Made by a program: the position numbers and the translations under genes. Below, one piece after another: positions 17,373 through 26,276 of a stretch of 64,000 bases of DNA. Position 1 is the stretch's first letter; every line of letters starts with the position of its first letter. Origin of the DNA: Xanthobacter tagetidis (GTDB taxonomy: Bacteria; Pseudomonadota; Alphaproteobacteria; Rhizobiales; Xanthobacteraceae); assembly GCF_003667445.1 (NCBI RefSeq), contig NZ_RCTF01000004.1, positions 124,001 to 188,000 of the forward strand. The letters are read 5' to 3'. The notes beneath the pieces were generated by a model. That model was not told the DNA's origin. It saw only the letters and a program-made list of their open reading frames with translations, and did not search any database.

Positions 17373-20171
17373 TCAGGGAGCAGGCGGCGGTGTGTCCGCG
17401 CCTGCGGTGGTCGGTGGCGCCTGCCTCGCGCCGGCTCCCTTGGCCAGTCGGCGCTGGTAGAGCCTGCCGATGGCCACCAGTACAAGGCCGAGGCCGACAA
17501 AGGAGACGGCGCGCAGGACGCCGTCGAGGTCCTGCATGTCGTAGCGGAACACCTTGAACACCGTCACCACCATCACCGCGCCCGATGCGAGGCGCAGCGT
17601 GCGCGAGCCGCGCCACAAACCGAGGGCGAGCAGCAGGATACCGAAGCCGAGCCAGGCGGCCGAATAGGCGTACCATTCGGCGGACGAGATGGCGGAGGGA
17701 TCGAGCACCGGCCCCTGGAACAGCCGGCTCACCTCGAAGGTGACATAAGCGAGCCCCAGCACCACGGCGAGGCCGCGCGCGAACAGCCGGGTCGGCCGCT
17801 CCCCCGCCGGCACCCGCGAGGCGAACAGGAGCGCCAGCACCGCCGGCAGCGCATAGGCGGTCAGCAGCACGTTGAACACCGGCCCGCCGACGCTCACCTT
17901 GTCGGCGAACGGGTTGGGTCCGATGAGCGTGCCCACCGCGAACAGCGCCGCGAGGCCGCCGACGAGGCGCGCGAACAGGCCGTAGAGCGGGCGCGCCCTG
18001 ACCTCCGACAGCCACAGCAGCCCCACCGCATAGGCACCGTAGATGCTCGCGAGCAGCCCGGTCTCGAACAGGCCGGAGCGCTCGGCAAGGAACTGTTCCG
18101 GATGGGCGAGGTGGAACACCTCCAGCGCCGCGAGCAGCACCGCGAACAGCAGGGCGAGGCCCTCATGCACCCGCCGCGGCCAGTCGTCGGCGGTACGCCC
18201 CAGGAGGTGGGCGCTCAGGGCGAAGGCGGCGGCGGGCACGCCATAGCCCCACAGCAGCCAGTTGAGGATCGGCGTGGTGCCGAGCTCAGCGCCGGCGATG
18301 GTGGGGTCGGCGCCCACATGCGCCGCCACCAGCAGGCCGAGCCCGGCCGAGAGCTGGCGCAGGCCCGGCACCGGGCGGCGGGTCGCGACCCACGCCACGG
18401 CGAGCGCGGCGAGCGCGAGGCCCACCGTGAGCCAGCCCTTCTCCAGCGCGAAGGCAAGGCCGAGCGCGAGGGCGACCACGCTGCCGGCGGCGAAGGCGCC
18501 CGCCGCCGCCCCGCTCGGCCGGGCGCGCTGGGCGGTCTCGGCCCAGAAGGCGAGGACGAGCGCCAGCAGCGCGGCGAGCGCCGCGAACGGCATGCTCTTC
18601 TCAAGGTCGGTCAGCCGCTCGTAGCCGGCCACCAGCAGCAGCACCGCCCCGAGGCTCGACGCCCCCGCCCAGCCGATGCTGGCGAAGGCGCGTCCCGCCC
18701 GGCGCGCGCCGAGGAGGCCGAGCGCGAGCTGCAGCCCCGCCATCAGCAGGCCATAGGCGACGAAATGGCCGAGCGGCAGATGCGACGGCTCGGGCACCGA
18801 GCCGGCGACGGGGCCGGCGGGCGCCACCGCCGAGCCGGGATCGGGCGGGAAATTCCATTGGGCGAGGATCACCGGCGCGGCGAGCGCCACGGCCAGCGCC
18901 GCGAGCGTCGCCGGCGGCGCGCGCCAGGCCAGCGCCAGCGCCCCGAGCGCCGCGACGACGAACACTGCCAGCGGCCCGAAGGCGACGCCGCCGTGAACCG
19001 CCGCCGCCAGGGTCACCAGGATCGCGCCCGCCGCGCCGAGGCTGGAGACGAGGTCCGGCCTTCGGCTCGCGGCCGGCCCCCACAAATGGCCGGGCGTGAG
19101 CAGGGCCGCGGTCAGCGCCATGAGGACCAGGCCGATGAGCCCGCTCGCGGGCGTCGCCTGCGGCACCTCGAAGGCGAGCAGCGTCAGCCCCCACCCGACC
19201 ATGCCGGCGATGGCGAGCAGCGCCAGCAGGCGCCAGCGCTTCAGCCGCGCCACCGCGAGCGCGCTCGCCCCCACGGCGACGATCAGGATGGCGACGCCAT
19301 AGGCGTTCGGATCGCTAGAGGTGACCAGCAGCGGCGTCGCCGCCGCGCCGGCAAAGCCCAGCACCGCCAGCGCCGGCCCGTGCAGCAGCGCGGCGAACAC
19401 CGTGGCGATGCCGGTGAGCGCCAGCAGCACGAAGGCCGCGCCGGGCGACAGCAGATGGTAGAGCTCGTAGGCGGCATAGAGGCTGCCGAACGCGGTCATG
19501 GTGCCGGCGGCGGTGAGCACGCTCGGCACATGGGCCGCCGGCAGACCGGCGAAGCCGTCCGTTCGGTCGATCCGGCGCAGCCACTCGCCCGCGCCCATCA
19601 GCCCGGCGGCAAGCAGCAGGCCGAGGACGATGCGCGCCAGCGGCCCGATCAGGTCCTGCTCCACCGCATAGCGCACCAGGAACACGCCGCCGAGCGCCAG
19701 CGCGATGCCGCCCACCCAGACCGCCCAGCGGGCGCCGAGGCGCTCCTCGAAGCCGGCGAAGCGCTCCTTGAGGGGGACGGCCGGCGGGCGCGCAGGCACC
19801 CCGGCCGGCTCTAGGGTGGGGGGGGCGGGGGTGTCGGCGGGACCGATTTGCGGGACCAGCGGCGGGGCGTCGGACGTCCCGGGACCGTCCTGCGGGGGAA
19901 CGGGCGCGGTTTCGGGCGCGGAATCCGTCTGCGGCGCGGCTTCCGGGGTGGCGAAGCGGGCCAGCGGCGAGCCGGACGAAACAGGCGGGATCTGGGGCGT
20001 CGGCAGCGGGACTGGGGCCGGCGCCGCGCCGGCCAGGCGCAGGTCCAGCTCCGCCACCTTCTCCTCCAGGGTGCGGATGCGCCCGCGCGCCTTGAGCGCC
20101 AGAACGAGGGCGACGATGGCGATCACCGGAAAGGTGAGCACCAGCAGCACCAGCCACACCAGCTCGTCCAT
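17373..20171 (-). CDS. DUF2339 large membrane protein
   Basis: A 932-aa integral membrane protein. One N-terminal helix (MDELVWLVLLVLTFPVIAIVALVLALKA) leads into a short coiled coil (RIRTLEEKVAELDLRL). A Pro-rich linker of about 90 aa follows, and then more than twenty hydrophobic helices from about 145 to the end. The conserved entry ERLGARWAVWVGGIALALGGVFLVRYAVEQ is the DUF2339 signature. The function is unknown; the many-pass body resembles polymer or lipid-linked membrane enzymes only in general shape. It is convergent with the DoxX gene. Confidence 0.85.
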   Translation of the reverse strand: MDELVWLVLLVLTFPVIAIVALVLALKARGRIRTLEEKVAELDLRLAGAAPAPVPLPTPQIPPVSSGSPLARFATPEAAPQTDSAPETAPVPPQDGPGTSDAPPLVPQIGPADTPAPPTLEPAGVPARPPAVPLKERFAGFEERLGARWAVWVGGIALALGGVFLVRYAVEQDLIGPLARIVLGLLLAAGLMGAGEWLRRIDRTDGFAGLPAAHVPSVLTAAGTMTAFGSLYAAYELYHLLSPGAAFVLLALTGIATVFAALLHGPALAVLGFAGAAATPLLVTSSDPNAYGVAILIVAVGASALAVARLKRWRLLALLAIAGMVGWGLTLLAFEVPQATPASGLIGLVLMALTAALLTPGHLWGPAASRRPDLVSSLGAAGAILVTLAAAVHGGVAFGPLAVFVVAALGALALAWRAPPATLAALAVALAAPVILAQWNFPPDPGSAVAPAGPVAGSVPEPSHLPLGHFVAYGLLMAGLQLALGLLGARRAGRAFASIGWAGASSLGAVLLLVAGYERLTDLEKSMPFAALAALLALVLAFWAETAQRARPSGAAAGAFAAGSVVALALGLAFALEKGWLTVGLALAALAVAWVATRRPVPGLRQLSAGLGLLVAAHVGADPTIAGAELGTTPILNWLLWGYGVPAAAFALSAHLLGRTADDWPRRVHEGLALLFAVLLAALEVFHLAHPEQFLAERSGLFETGLLASIYGAYAVGLLWLSEVRARPLYGLFARLVGGLAALFAVGTLIGPNPFADKVSVGGPVFNVLLTAYALPAVLALLFASRVPAGERPTRLFARGLAVVLGLAYVTFEVSRLFQGPVLDPSAISSAEWYAYSAAWLGFGILLLALGLWRGSRTLRLASGAVMVVTVFKVFRYDMQDLDGVLRAVSFVGLGLVLVAIGRLYQRRLAKGAGARQAPPTTAGADTPPPAP

Positions 20172-20417
20172 CGGCCCGTCTCCCGTCGCTGCGGCACAAG
20201 CTATAGCTGCGCCAAGCGCGGCGCCACTCGCCCGGCGATCCCAGGCACGACACCGGGAGGCGGGAGGTACCCGGAAAGGTCAGGCCGGCGGAGAGACGGC
20301 GACTGAACCCATTATGCTACCTCGGGCCCTCTCCCTCCACCCGTCGGCGCGAATCAAAACGGCCGCCTCCCAGGGAGCGCGGCCGTCCGGAACAGGCGGA
20401 AGGGACAGGAGGAAGGC
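20172..20417. other. Intergenic region with minus-strand terminator
   Basis: No gene seen. It holds the likely DUF2339 promoter on the right-hand side of its start and the terminator of the small secreted-protein gene. Confidence 0.4.
20354..20386 (-). terminator. Rho-independent terminator of the 94-aa secreted protein gene
   Basis: Arms ACGGCCGCCTCCC and GGGAGCGCGGCCGT pair with one bulge. On the minus strand the stem is followed by TTTTGATT. Confidence 0.7.
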
Positions 20418-20702
20418 TCAGTAGCCCGGCAGGTCGAACGGGCCCGGCAGCGGCGAGCGGATGCCGGTGATCGGGCCGGGGCCGACGGCGCTGCCCTGAT
20501 AGTTCGGGAAGTTGTAGTTCAGCGGCAGCGCATAGTCCGTGTAGGACTTGGAGCCGGGTTTCACCATCGTGCCGGCATCGAGATACGAGCGCTTGGAGAT
20601 GGTGACCTGGGTGCGCTTCTTCGACGACGTCTGCGCTTCGGCCGTGCCGGCAAACGCGACCGCGAGCACGGCAGCGAGGGTAAGAGCGGGCGCGAAACGC
20701 AT
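20418..20702 (-). CDS. Small secreted hypothetical protein
   Basis: A 94-aa protein, family not assigned. A signal peptide (MRFAPALTLAAVLAVAFAGTAEAQ, cleavage after about 23) precedes a basic start (TSSKKRTQVTISKRSYLDAGTMVKPGSKSYTDYA) and a Pro/Gly-rich end (GPGPITGIRSPLPGPFDLPGY). No cysteines are present in the mature part. It is probably periplasmic or cell-envelope. The ATG at 20702 is chosen because it begins the signal peptide. A strong intrinsic terminator follows, which supports a real, separately expressed gene. Confidence 0.7.
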   Translation of the reverse strand: MRFAPALTLAAVLAVAFAGTAEAQTSSKKRTQVTISKRSYLDAGTMVKPGSKSYTDYALPLNYNFPNYQGSAVGPGPITGIRSPLPGPFDLPGY

Positions 20703-21058
20703 GGATAGCCTCCCAGAACGGCACACGGCCGTTGGCCCTTGGTTACGGCATGCTTGGCCGTCAGGCAAGGAAACGGTCCGGCTGGCACCCCGGTTCCCGG
20801 CCGGAGACGCCCATCGCGTGGCCTGCCGGCAACAGTTGCGGACCGCCGGGCGCCCCCAGGGGAAGGCAAAGGCCTCCGGACGACCATGCCCAGGACCCGG
20901 TCGCGGACCCCTCCGCGGGGCACCGCCGCCGAATCACCCCCGCGCCACGCTCGGCCCAGCCTTGCGCGGCGCGGCGTTGCGCCGGCACGCGCTTCGTCAT
21001 AAAAGCGCATCCTCCGGCCCCGGATGAATGGGGCGCGGACATTTTTCCGAGGAACACC
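20703..21058. other. Divergent promoter region before asd
   Basis: 356 bases with no convincing gene. Near asd, GCGCTT (20989-20994) and AAGCGC (21003-21008) form an inverted repeat around CGTCATAA, which could be part of the asd promoter. GAGGA at 21049-21053 is the asd ribosome site. Confidence 0.4.
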
Positions 21059-22093
21059 ATGGGTTACAAGGTCGCCGTCGTCGGCGCCACGGGCAACGTG
21101 GGCCGGGAGATTCTGTCGATCCTCGCCGAGCGGGGCTTCCCCGCGGACGAGGTGGTCGCGCTCGCTTCGCGCCGCTCGCAGGGCGTGGAGGTCTCCTTCG
21201 GCGACAAAACCCTGAAGGTGAAGAACCTCGAAACCTACGACTTCTCCGACACCGACATCTGCCTGATGTCGGCCGGCGGAGCCGTGTCGAAGGAGTGGTC
21301 GCCGAAGATCGGCGCCGCCGGCTGCGTCGTCATCGACAATTCCTCGCAGTGGCGCATGGACCCGGACGTTCCCCTCATCGTTCCCGAGGTGAACGCCGAC
21401 GCCATCACCGGCTTTGCGAAGAAGAACATCATCGCCAACCCGAACTGCTCCACGGCGCAGCTCGTGGTGGCGCTGAAGCCGCTGCACGACGCCGCGACCA
21501 TCAAGCGCGTGGTGGTTTCCACCTACCAGTCCGTCTCCGGCGCCGGCAAGGACGCCATGGACGAGCTGTTCACCCAGACCCGCGCGGTGTTCGTCTCCGA
21601 CCCGGTGGAGCCGAAGAAGTTCCCGAAGCGCATCGCCTTCAATCTCATCCCGCAGATCGACGTCTTCATGGACGACGGTTTCACCAAGGAAGAGTGGAAG
21701 ATGGTGGCCGAGACCAAGAAGATCCTCGACCCCAAGATCAAGCTCACGGCCACCTGCGTCCGCGTGCCGGTCTTCATCTCCCATTCCGAGGCGGTGAACG
21801 TGGAGTTCGAGAACGAGCTGTCCGCCGAGGACGCGCGCAAGATCCTGCGCGAGGCCCCCGGCATCCTGGTCATCGACACCCGCGAGCCGGGCGGCTACGC
21901 CACCCCGCACGAGGCGGCCGGCGAGGACGCGACCTACATCTCGCGCCTGCGCGACGACCCGACCGTGGACAACGGCATCGCCTTCTGGTGCGTGTCGGAC
22001 AATCTGCGCAAGGGCGCCGCGCTGAATGCGGTGCAGATCGCCGAGGTGCTGGTGAACCGCAAGCTCATCACCTCGCGCCGCAAGGCGGCCTGA
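21059..22093 (+). CDS. asd: Aspartate-semialdehyde dehydrogenase
   Basis: Reduces aspartyl phosphate to aspartate semialdehyde with NADPH, the branch point to lysine/diaminopimelate, threonine and methionine. It is 344 aa. The Rossmann start VAVVGATGNVGREIL is at 4-18. The active-site cysteine is Cys130 in NPNCSTAQLV, followed by STYQSVSGAGK. The C-terminal catalytic His is in the FISHSEAVNVEFE context. Start ATG 21059 follows CCGAGGAACACC. It is isolated and ends in a strong terminator. All catalytic residues visible to me are intact. Confidence 0.96.
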   Translation: MGYKVAVVGATGNVGREILSILAERGFPADEVVALASRRSQGVEVSFGDKTLKVKNLETYDFSDTDICLMSAGGAVSKEWSPKIGAAGCVVIDNSSQWRMDPDVPLIVPEVNADAITGFAKKNIIANPNCSTAQLVVALKPLHDAATIKRVVVSTYQSVSGAGKDAMDELFTQTRAVFVSDPVEPKKFPKRIAFNLIPQIDVFMDDGFTKEEWKMVAETKKILDPKIKLTATCVRVPVFISHSEAVNVEFENELSAEDARKILREAPGILVIDTREPGGYATPHEAAGEDATYISRLRDDPTVDNGIAFWCVSDNLRKGAALNAVQIAEVLVNRKLITSRRKAA

Positions 22094-22116
22094 GGTCCCT
22101 GCGCCTTCGTTTCCGG

Positions 22117-22143
22117 AAACGGCCCCCGCTGGGGGCCGTTTTC
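22117..22143. terminator. Rho-independent terminator shared by asd and the convergent EamA gene
   Basis: AAACGGCCCCC (22117-22127), loop GCT, GGGGGCCGTTT (22131-22141) and then TT. It has A and T runs on both sides, so it can act in both directions; it abuts the stop of the minus-strand transporter at 22142. Confidence 0.9.
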
Positions 22144-23029
22144 ATGTGGCGTCCCGCTTGCGCCCGGCGCGCTGGGCGAACGCCACCACCGCCACCACGG
22201 CGACCGCGAAGCCGACCGTCTCCAGCGTCGGCACCTCGCCGTTGATGGGCCAGGCGAGGCCCACCGTGACGAAGGTCTGCAGCAACTGCACCTGGCCGAC
22301 GCGGGCGATGCCGCCCATGGCGAGGCCCGCATTCCAGAAGAAGAAGCCGACGAACTGGCTGATGACGCCGAGATAGGCGAGCGCCGCCCAGGACGGCCAC
22401 GCCACCGCCGCCACATGCGCCGGGAAGGTGAGCAGCGCGCCGACGAGGTTCACCGGCAGCGCCAGGATCAGCATGAAGCAGATCACCTCCCACCCCGTCA
22501 TGGTGCGCGCGAGCCGCCCCGCCACCGCATAGCCGCAGCTGCAGGCGATCACCGCCAGCACCAGCAGGGCGTCGCCATAGCCGAGGCCCTCGGTGGCGCC
22601 GTTGCGCAGGGCGAAAGTACCGATCAGGGCCGCCCCGGTGGCGCTCGCGCCGATCAGGCCGAGGCTCGGGCGCTCGCCCGCGAACAGCATGGCGGCGATG
22701 GCGGTGGTGAGCGGCAGCAGCCCCAGCACCACGCCGCCGTGCGAGGCCGGCACGGTCTGCGTCGCCACCGCCATCAGCAGCGGGAACATGAACACCAAAG
22801 TGACGGTGGCGACCAGCAGATCGACGAGCGTGCGCCCGCGCAGCGGCACGCGCCGGCCCATGGCGAGGACCAGCAGCACCGCCAGCACGCCGCCGATGGT
22901 GGCGCGGCCAAACGAGATAAACCACGGGCCGAGATCGTCGAGGGCAAGGCGCGTCATGGGCAGGGTCACGCCGAACATGACGACGCCGCAGAAGCCCAGG
23001 AGAAGGCCGATGAGGACGCGGCGCTGCAT
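22142..23029 (-). CDS. EamA/DMT-family exporter
   Basis: A 295-aa protein with ten predicted hydrophobic helices in two EamA repeats. Each repeat shows the family's charged and Gly-rich starts (FGRATIGGVLAVLLVLAMGRR; PLTTAIAAMLFAGERPSLGLIGA). DMT proteins of this type export amino acids or other metabolites; the substrate is unknown. A LysR gene lies 95 bases upstream on the same strand and is a plausible regulator. Confidence 0.88.
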   Translation of the reverse strand: MQRRVLIGLLLGFCGVVMFGVTLPMTRLALDDLGPWFISFGRATIGGVLAVLLVLAMGRRVPLRGRTLVDLLVATVTLVFMFPLLMAVATQTVPASHGGVVLGLLPLTTAIAAMLFAGERPSLGLIGASATGAALIGTFALRNGATEGLGYGDALLVLAVIACSCGYAVAGRLARTMTGWEVICFMLILALPVNLVGALLTFPAHVAAVAWPSWAALAYLGVISQFVGFFFWNAGLAMGGIARVGQVQLLQTFVTVGLAWPINGEVPTLETVGFAVAVVAVVAFAQRAGRKRDAT

Positions 23030-23124
23030 GGAGGGTTCCGGAACAGGGGCCGCGCGATGGGGCCCGCCCGTTCTGCTTAAATGCTAGGCAGCGCGAAGGA
23101 CAGCAATTTCGCCTGATGCACCCA

Positions 23125-24039
23125 TCACGCCGCCTGATGGGATGCCGCCAGTACCGCCTTCAGCGCCTCGAAGGCGGCGGAGCGGTAGCCCCGGCGGCGG
23201 ATCAGCAGGGTCGGCAGGCGGGCGATCGGCACGGTGACGAGGTGCGCCAGCCCCGGCCGCAAATCGAGCACGGAGCGTGGCACCACCGCCACTGCAACCC
23301 CGGCGGCGACGCAGGCCAGCATGGCGTCGTAGGATGCAAGCTCGATCCGCCGCAGCGGCCGCCCGGCCCGCCTGCCTTGCAGCCAGGCCTCCGCCACCGC
23401 GCGATAGGTGCAGCCGGCCGGCAAGGCGGCGAGCGTGTCGGGCCCGACATCGTCCGGGCCGGCGATCGGCCCGTGGCCGGCCGGCGCGACAAGCAGCAGA
23501 TCTTCGGCGAACAGCGGCACCGCCTCCAGCCCCGGGTCGAGCCCGTCGCCTACGCCGGGCGCGGCGGCGATCAGCGCGCAGTCGAGATCGTGGGCGCGCA
23601 CCCGCTCGGCGAGGTCGCGGCTGGTGCCGGTGGCGAGGTCCAGCGCCACCTCGGGCCAGGAGGCGTGGAAGCGGGCCAGCGGCTCCGGCAGGCGGCTCGC
23701 CGCCGTGCTCTCCATGGCGCCGAGCCTGAGCCGGCCGGAGGGAATGCCGGGCCGCACCGCGCCCCGCGCTTCCGCCTCCAGCGCCAGAAGCCGAAGGGCA
23801 TAGCCGAGGAACGTCTCGCCCTCGGCGGTGAGCGCCATGCGCTTGCCGTCGCGCAGGAACAGCGCGACGCCGAGATCGTCCTCCAGCGCGCGCACGCGGG
23901 TGGTGACGTTGGACGGCGCGCGGTCGAGCGCCGCGGCGGCGCGGGTGACGCTGCCGGTCTCGGCCACGGCGCGGAACACTTCGAGGCTGGAGAGGTCCAC
24001 CGCCAAATTCCAGTTTTGAGAATGATATTTGATTTTCAT
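23125..24039 (-). CDS. LysR-family transcriptional regulator
   Basis: Up to 304 aa. The HTH is LSSLEVFRAVAETGSVTRAAAALDRAPSNVTTRVRALEDDLG, followed by a substrate-binding domain ending LLIRRRGYRSAAFEALKAVLAASHQAA. The ATG at 24039 gives 13 extra residues. A GTG at 24000 would give VDLSSLEVFRAV, the more usual N-terminus, so the true start is open. It lies between the EamA gene (same strand, downstream) and the divergent NMO-like gene, and could control either. The divergent gap has an AT-rich palindrome around TATTGGGGAATA (24044-24055). Confidence 0.88.
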   Translation of the reverse strand: MKIKYHSQNWNLAVDLSSLEVFRAVAETGSVTRAAAALDRAPSNVTTRVRALEDDLGVALFLRDGKRMALTAEGETFLGYALRLLALEAEARGAVRPGIPSGRLRLGAMESTAASRLPEPLARFHASWPEVALDLATGTSRDLAERVRAHDLDCALIAAAPGVGDGLDPGLEAVPLFAEDLLLVAPAGHGPIAGPDDVGPDTLAALPAGCTYRAVAEAWLQGRRAGRPLRRIELASYDAMLACVAAGVAVAVVPRSVLDLRPGLAHLVTVPIARLPTLLIRRRGYRSAAFEALKAVLAASHQAA

Positions 24040-24137
24040 TTCCTATTGGGGAATATTGCACCCCGACCCGGCGCCGCGCAAGGCGCCCCTCCCGCCCGCT
24101 GCCGGGCCTGGGCGAACGCCGCCCGAGGAGACGCGCC

Positions 24138-25289
24138 ATGTCCGCTTCCCCCGCATCCTCCACCCCCGGCCGGGCGCCGGGGAACTGGCCGGACCGCCGG
24201 CTGCTCGACCTGTTCGGCATTGAGGTGCCGATCCTGCTCGGTCCGCTCGCAGGTCCCGGCACGCCGGAACTGGCGGCGGCCGTCACCCAGGCCGGCGGGC
24301 TCGGCGCCCTGCCCTGCGCCATGTACGACCTCGCCCAGTTCGAGGCGGCGCTGCGCGAAGTGCGCGCGGCGGTCGACGGGCCGGTGAATGCCAATTTCTT
24401 CTGCCACCGGCCGCCCGCGCCCGATCCCGTCGCGATGCTCGCCTGGCGCACGCGCCTCGCACCCTATTACGTGGAACTGGGGCTTGATCCCGAGATCACC
24501 CCGCCGGCGGGCGGGCGCACGCCGTTCGATGCGGATTTCTGCGCCGTGGTGGAGCGCGTCCGGCCCGAGGTGGTGAGCTTCCATTTCGGCCTGCCGGAGC
24601 CGGCGCTGCTGGAGCGCGTGAAGAAGACCGGCGCCAAGGTGATCTCGGCCGCCACCACGGTGGCGGAGGCGCGCTTCCTCGCCGATCACGGCTGCGACGC
24701 GGTCATCGCCATGGGGCTGGAGGCCGGCGGCCACCGCGCCACCTTCCTTGAAGCCGACGGCAAGGTGGCCATGGCCGGGGCGATGGCGCGCCAGCCGGGC
24801 ACCTTCGCGCTGGTGCCCCAGGTGGCGGATGCGGTGCCGGTGCCGGTGATCGCTGCGGGCGGCATCGCCGACGGGCGCGGCATCGCCGCAGCCCTGGTGC
24901 TGGGCGCGAGCGCCGCGCAGATCGGCTCCGCCTTCCTCCTCACCCGCGAGGCGCGCACCCCGGAGGTGCACCGCGCGGCGCTCCGGGCGGCACGCGACGA
25001 CGCCACCGCGCTCACCGACCTGTTCACCGGCCGCCCCGCGCGCGGGTTCATGAACCGGGTGATGCGGGAGGTCGGCCCCATGAGCGCCGACGCGCCCGCC
25101 TTCCCGCTGGCCGGCGGCGCGCTGGCGCCGCTCAAGGCCAAGGCGGAGGCGGCGGGCGCCGGCGATTTCACCAACCTGTGGGCGGGGCAGGCCGCCGCCC
25201 TCTCCCGCGGCAATGACGGCATGAGCGCGGGCGACCTGGTCGCCCGCCTCGCCGCGGACGCCCGGGCGCGGCTCGGGCTCGCCGCCTGA
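24138..25289 (+). CDS. Nitronate monooxygenase-family flavoprotein
   Basis: A 383-aa TIM-barrel FMN protein of the NMO/2-nitropropane dioxygenase family. The barrel begins at LFGIEVPILLGPLAGPGTPELAAAVTQAGGLGAL (about 30-63). FMN-binding parts include GLEAGGHRATF, PVIAAGGIADGRGIAAALVLGASAAQIGSAFLL and the C-terminal NRVMREVG stretch. Such enzymes oxidise propionate-3-nitronate and related nitronates; a distinct flavin role cannot be excluded. It is divergent from a LysR gene and ends 4 bases from the convergent porin gene. Confidence 0.87.
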   Translation: MSASPASSTPGRAPGNWPDRRLLDLFGIEVPILLGPLAGPGTPELAAAVTQAGGLGALPCAMYDLAQFEAALREVRAAVDGPVNANFFCHRPPAPDPVAMLAWRTRLAPYYVELGLDPEITPPAGGRTPFDADFCAVVERVRPEVVSFHFGLPEPALLERVKKTGAKVISAATTVAEARFLADHGCDAVIAMGLEAGGHRATFLEADGKVAMAGAMARQPGTFALVPQVADAVPVPVIAAGGIADGRGIAAALVLGASAAQIGSAFLLTREARTPEVHRAALRAARDDATALTDLFTGRPARGFMNRVMREVGPMSADAPAFPLAGGALAPLKAKAEAAGAGDFTNLWAGQAAALSRGNDGMSAGDLVARLAADARARLGLAA

Positions 25290-25293
25290 GCGG

Positions 25294-25920
25294 TCAGAAG
25301 CGGTAGTTCACGCCGCCGCGCAGCACGCCGCCGTCGAAGCCCACGCTGCGCGGCCCCCAGACGGTCCGGAAGTCCGAAGACCCGAGGTCGAAGTACAGAT
25401 ACTCGAACTTGGCGCTCCAGTTGCGGTCGAGCGCCATTTCGAGGCCCGCGCCGATGGTCCACCCGCTCTGGGTGCGGCTCGACGACAGGCCCATCACGTC
25501 GAAGCTGCCCTGACCCCAGGCGAAGCCGGCGGTGCCGTAGAACAGCACCCGGTCGAAGGTGAAGCCGCCGCGCGCCCGCACCGTGCCCAGATTGTCGAGC
25601 GAGAACCCGCCGCCGGAAATGCCGGCGAAGTCGAAATCCGCCTCGATGCCGATCATGAACGGATTGCCGAGCTGGAAATTGTAGCCGGCCTGGAAGCCGC
25701 CGAGAAAGCCGTCCGGATTCTGGACGTTGGACGTGCCCCAGCCGTAGCCGGCATTGGCGCCGATATAGAAGCCGGTCCAGTTGGTGAAGGCGGAAACGGG
25801 CTGCACATAGGCCCGCGGCGCGCCATAGCCCATGTCGGCGGCGCGCGCGCCGCCGGCCGCGCCGAGCGCCAGCAGGAGGGCGGTGGAGACCGAAAGGGAA
25901 GAGACGAGACGACGAGCCAT
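25294..25920 (-). CDS. Omp25/31-like outer membrane beta-barrel protein
   Basis: A 208-aa porin-family protein. The signal peptide ends near 28 (GGARA-ADMGYGAPRAY). An eight-strand barrel pattern follows, with FTNWTGFYIGANAGYGWG and YNFQLGNPFMIGIEADFDF, and a C-terminus ending in aromatic VNYRF, typical of outer-membrane insertion. Related rhizobial and Brucella proteins are abundant structural outer-membrane proteins. The ATG at 25920 starts the signal; an upstream ATG at 25947 is less likely. It sits tail to tail with the flavoprotein gene. Confidence 0.9.
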   Translation of the reverse strand: MARRLVSSLSVSTALLLALGAAGGARAADMGYGAPRAYVQPVSAFTNWTGFYIGANAGYGWGTSNVQNPDGFLGGFQAGYNFQLGNPFMIGIEADFDFAGISGGGFSLDNLGTVRARGGFTFDRVLFYGTAGFAWGQGSFDVMGLSSSRTQSGWTIGAGLEMALDRNWSAKFEYLYFDLGSSDFRTVWGPRSVGFDGGVLRGGVNYRF

Positions 25921-26276
25921 GTTCACATTCTCCGCAACCGGCCGCATCCGCGCGGCGACTTCACCTCAGAAACGAATAGGCGACGGGCCGGCCTGGTCGC
26001 GACGCGAGCGGATCGGCACGTGCTCCACGCGCATCTTCTGCCGCAGGGTCTTGCCAACCCCTTCCCGCAAACCCCCTTCGCCGCCCTATGCTGAATCTCC
26101 CATTGACCATTTAGTGCGTTGATTTCATGAGGCTTCGCGCCGTTCAGTCTGGCCGCCGGCGCCCCGCGCCCGCCGGCCGAAGGCGGCCATGGTTCACGAA
26201 TGGTGAAGCGGCGGCCCGCCGCCTCGCCCCCCTCGCCCCCCTGGCCCTCGGCGCGGCCAATGCCTAACTTGCGCCC
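25921..26276. other. Divergent promoter region porin/uvrC
   Basis: 356 bases with no gene seen. A TTGACC -35-like box (26103-26108) lies in an AT-richer patch (26090-26130) that may serve uvrC. No GTTC-N7-GTTC SOS box was found. Confidence 0.35.
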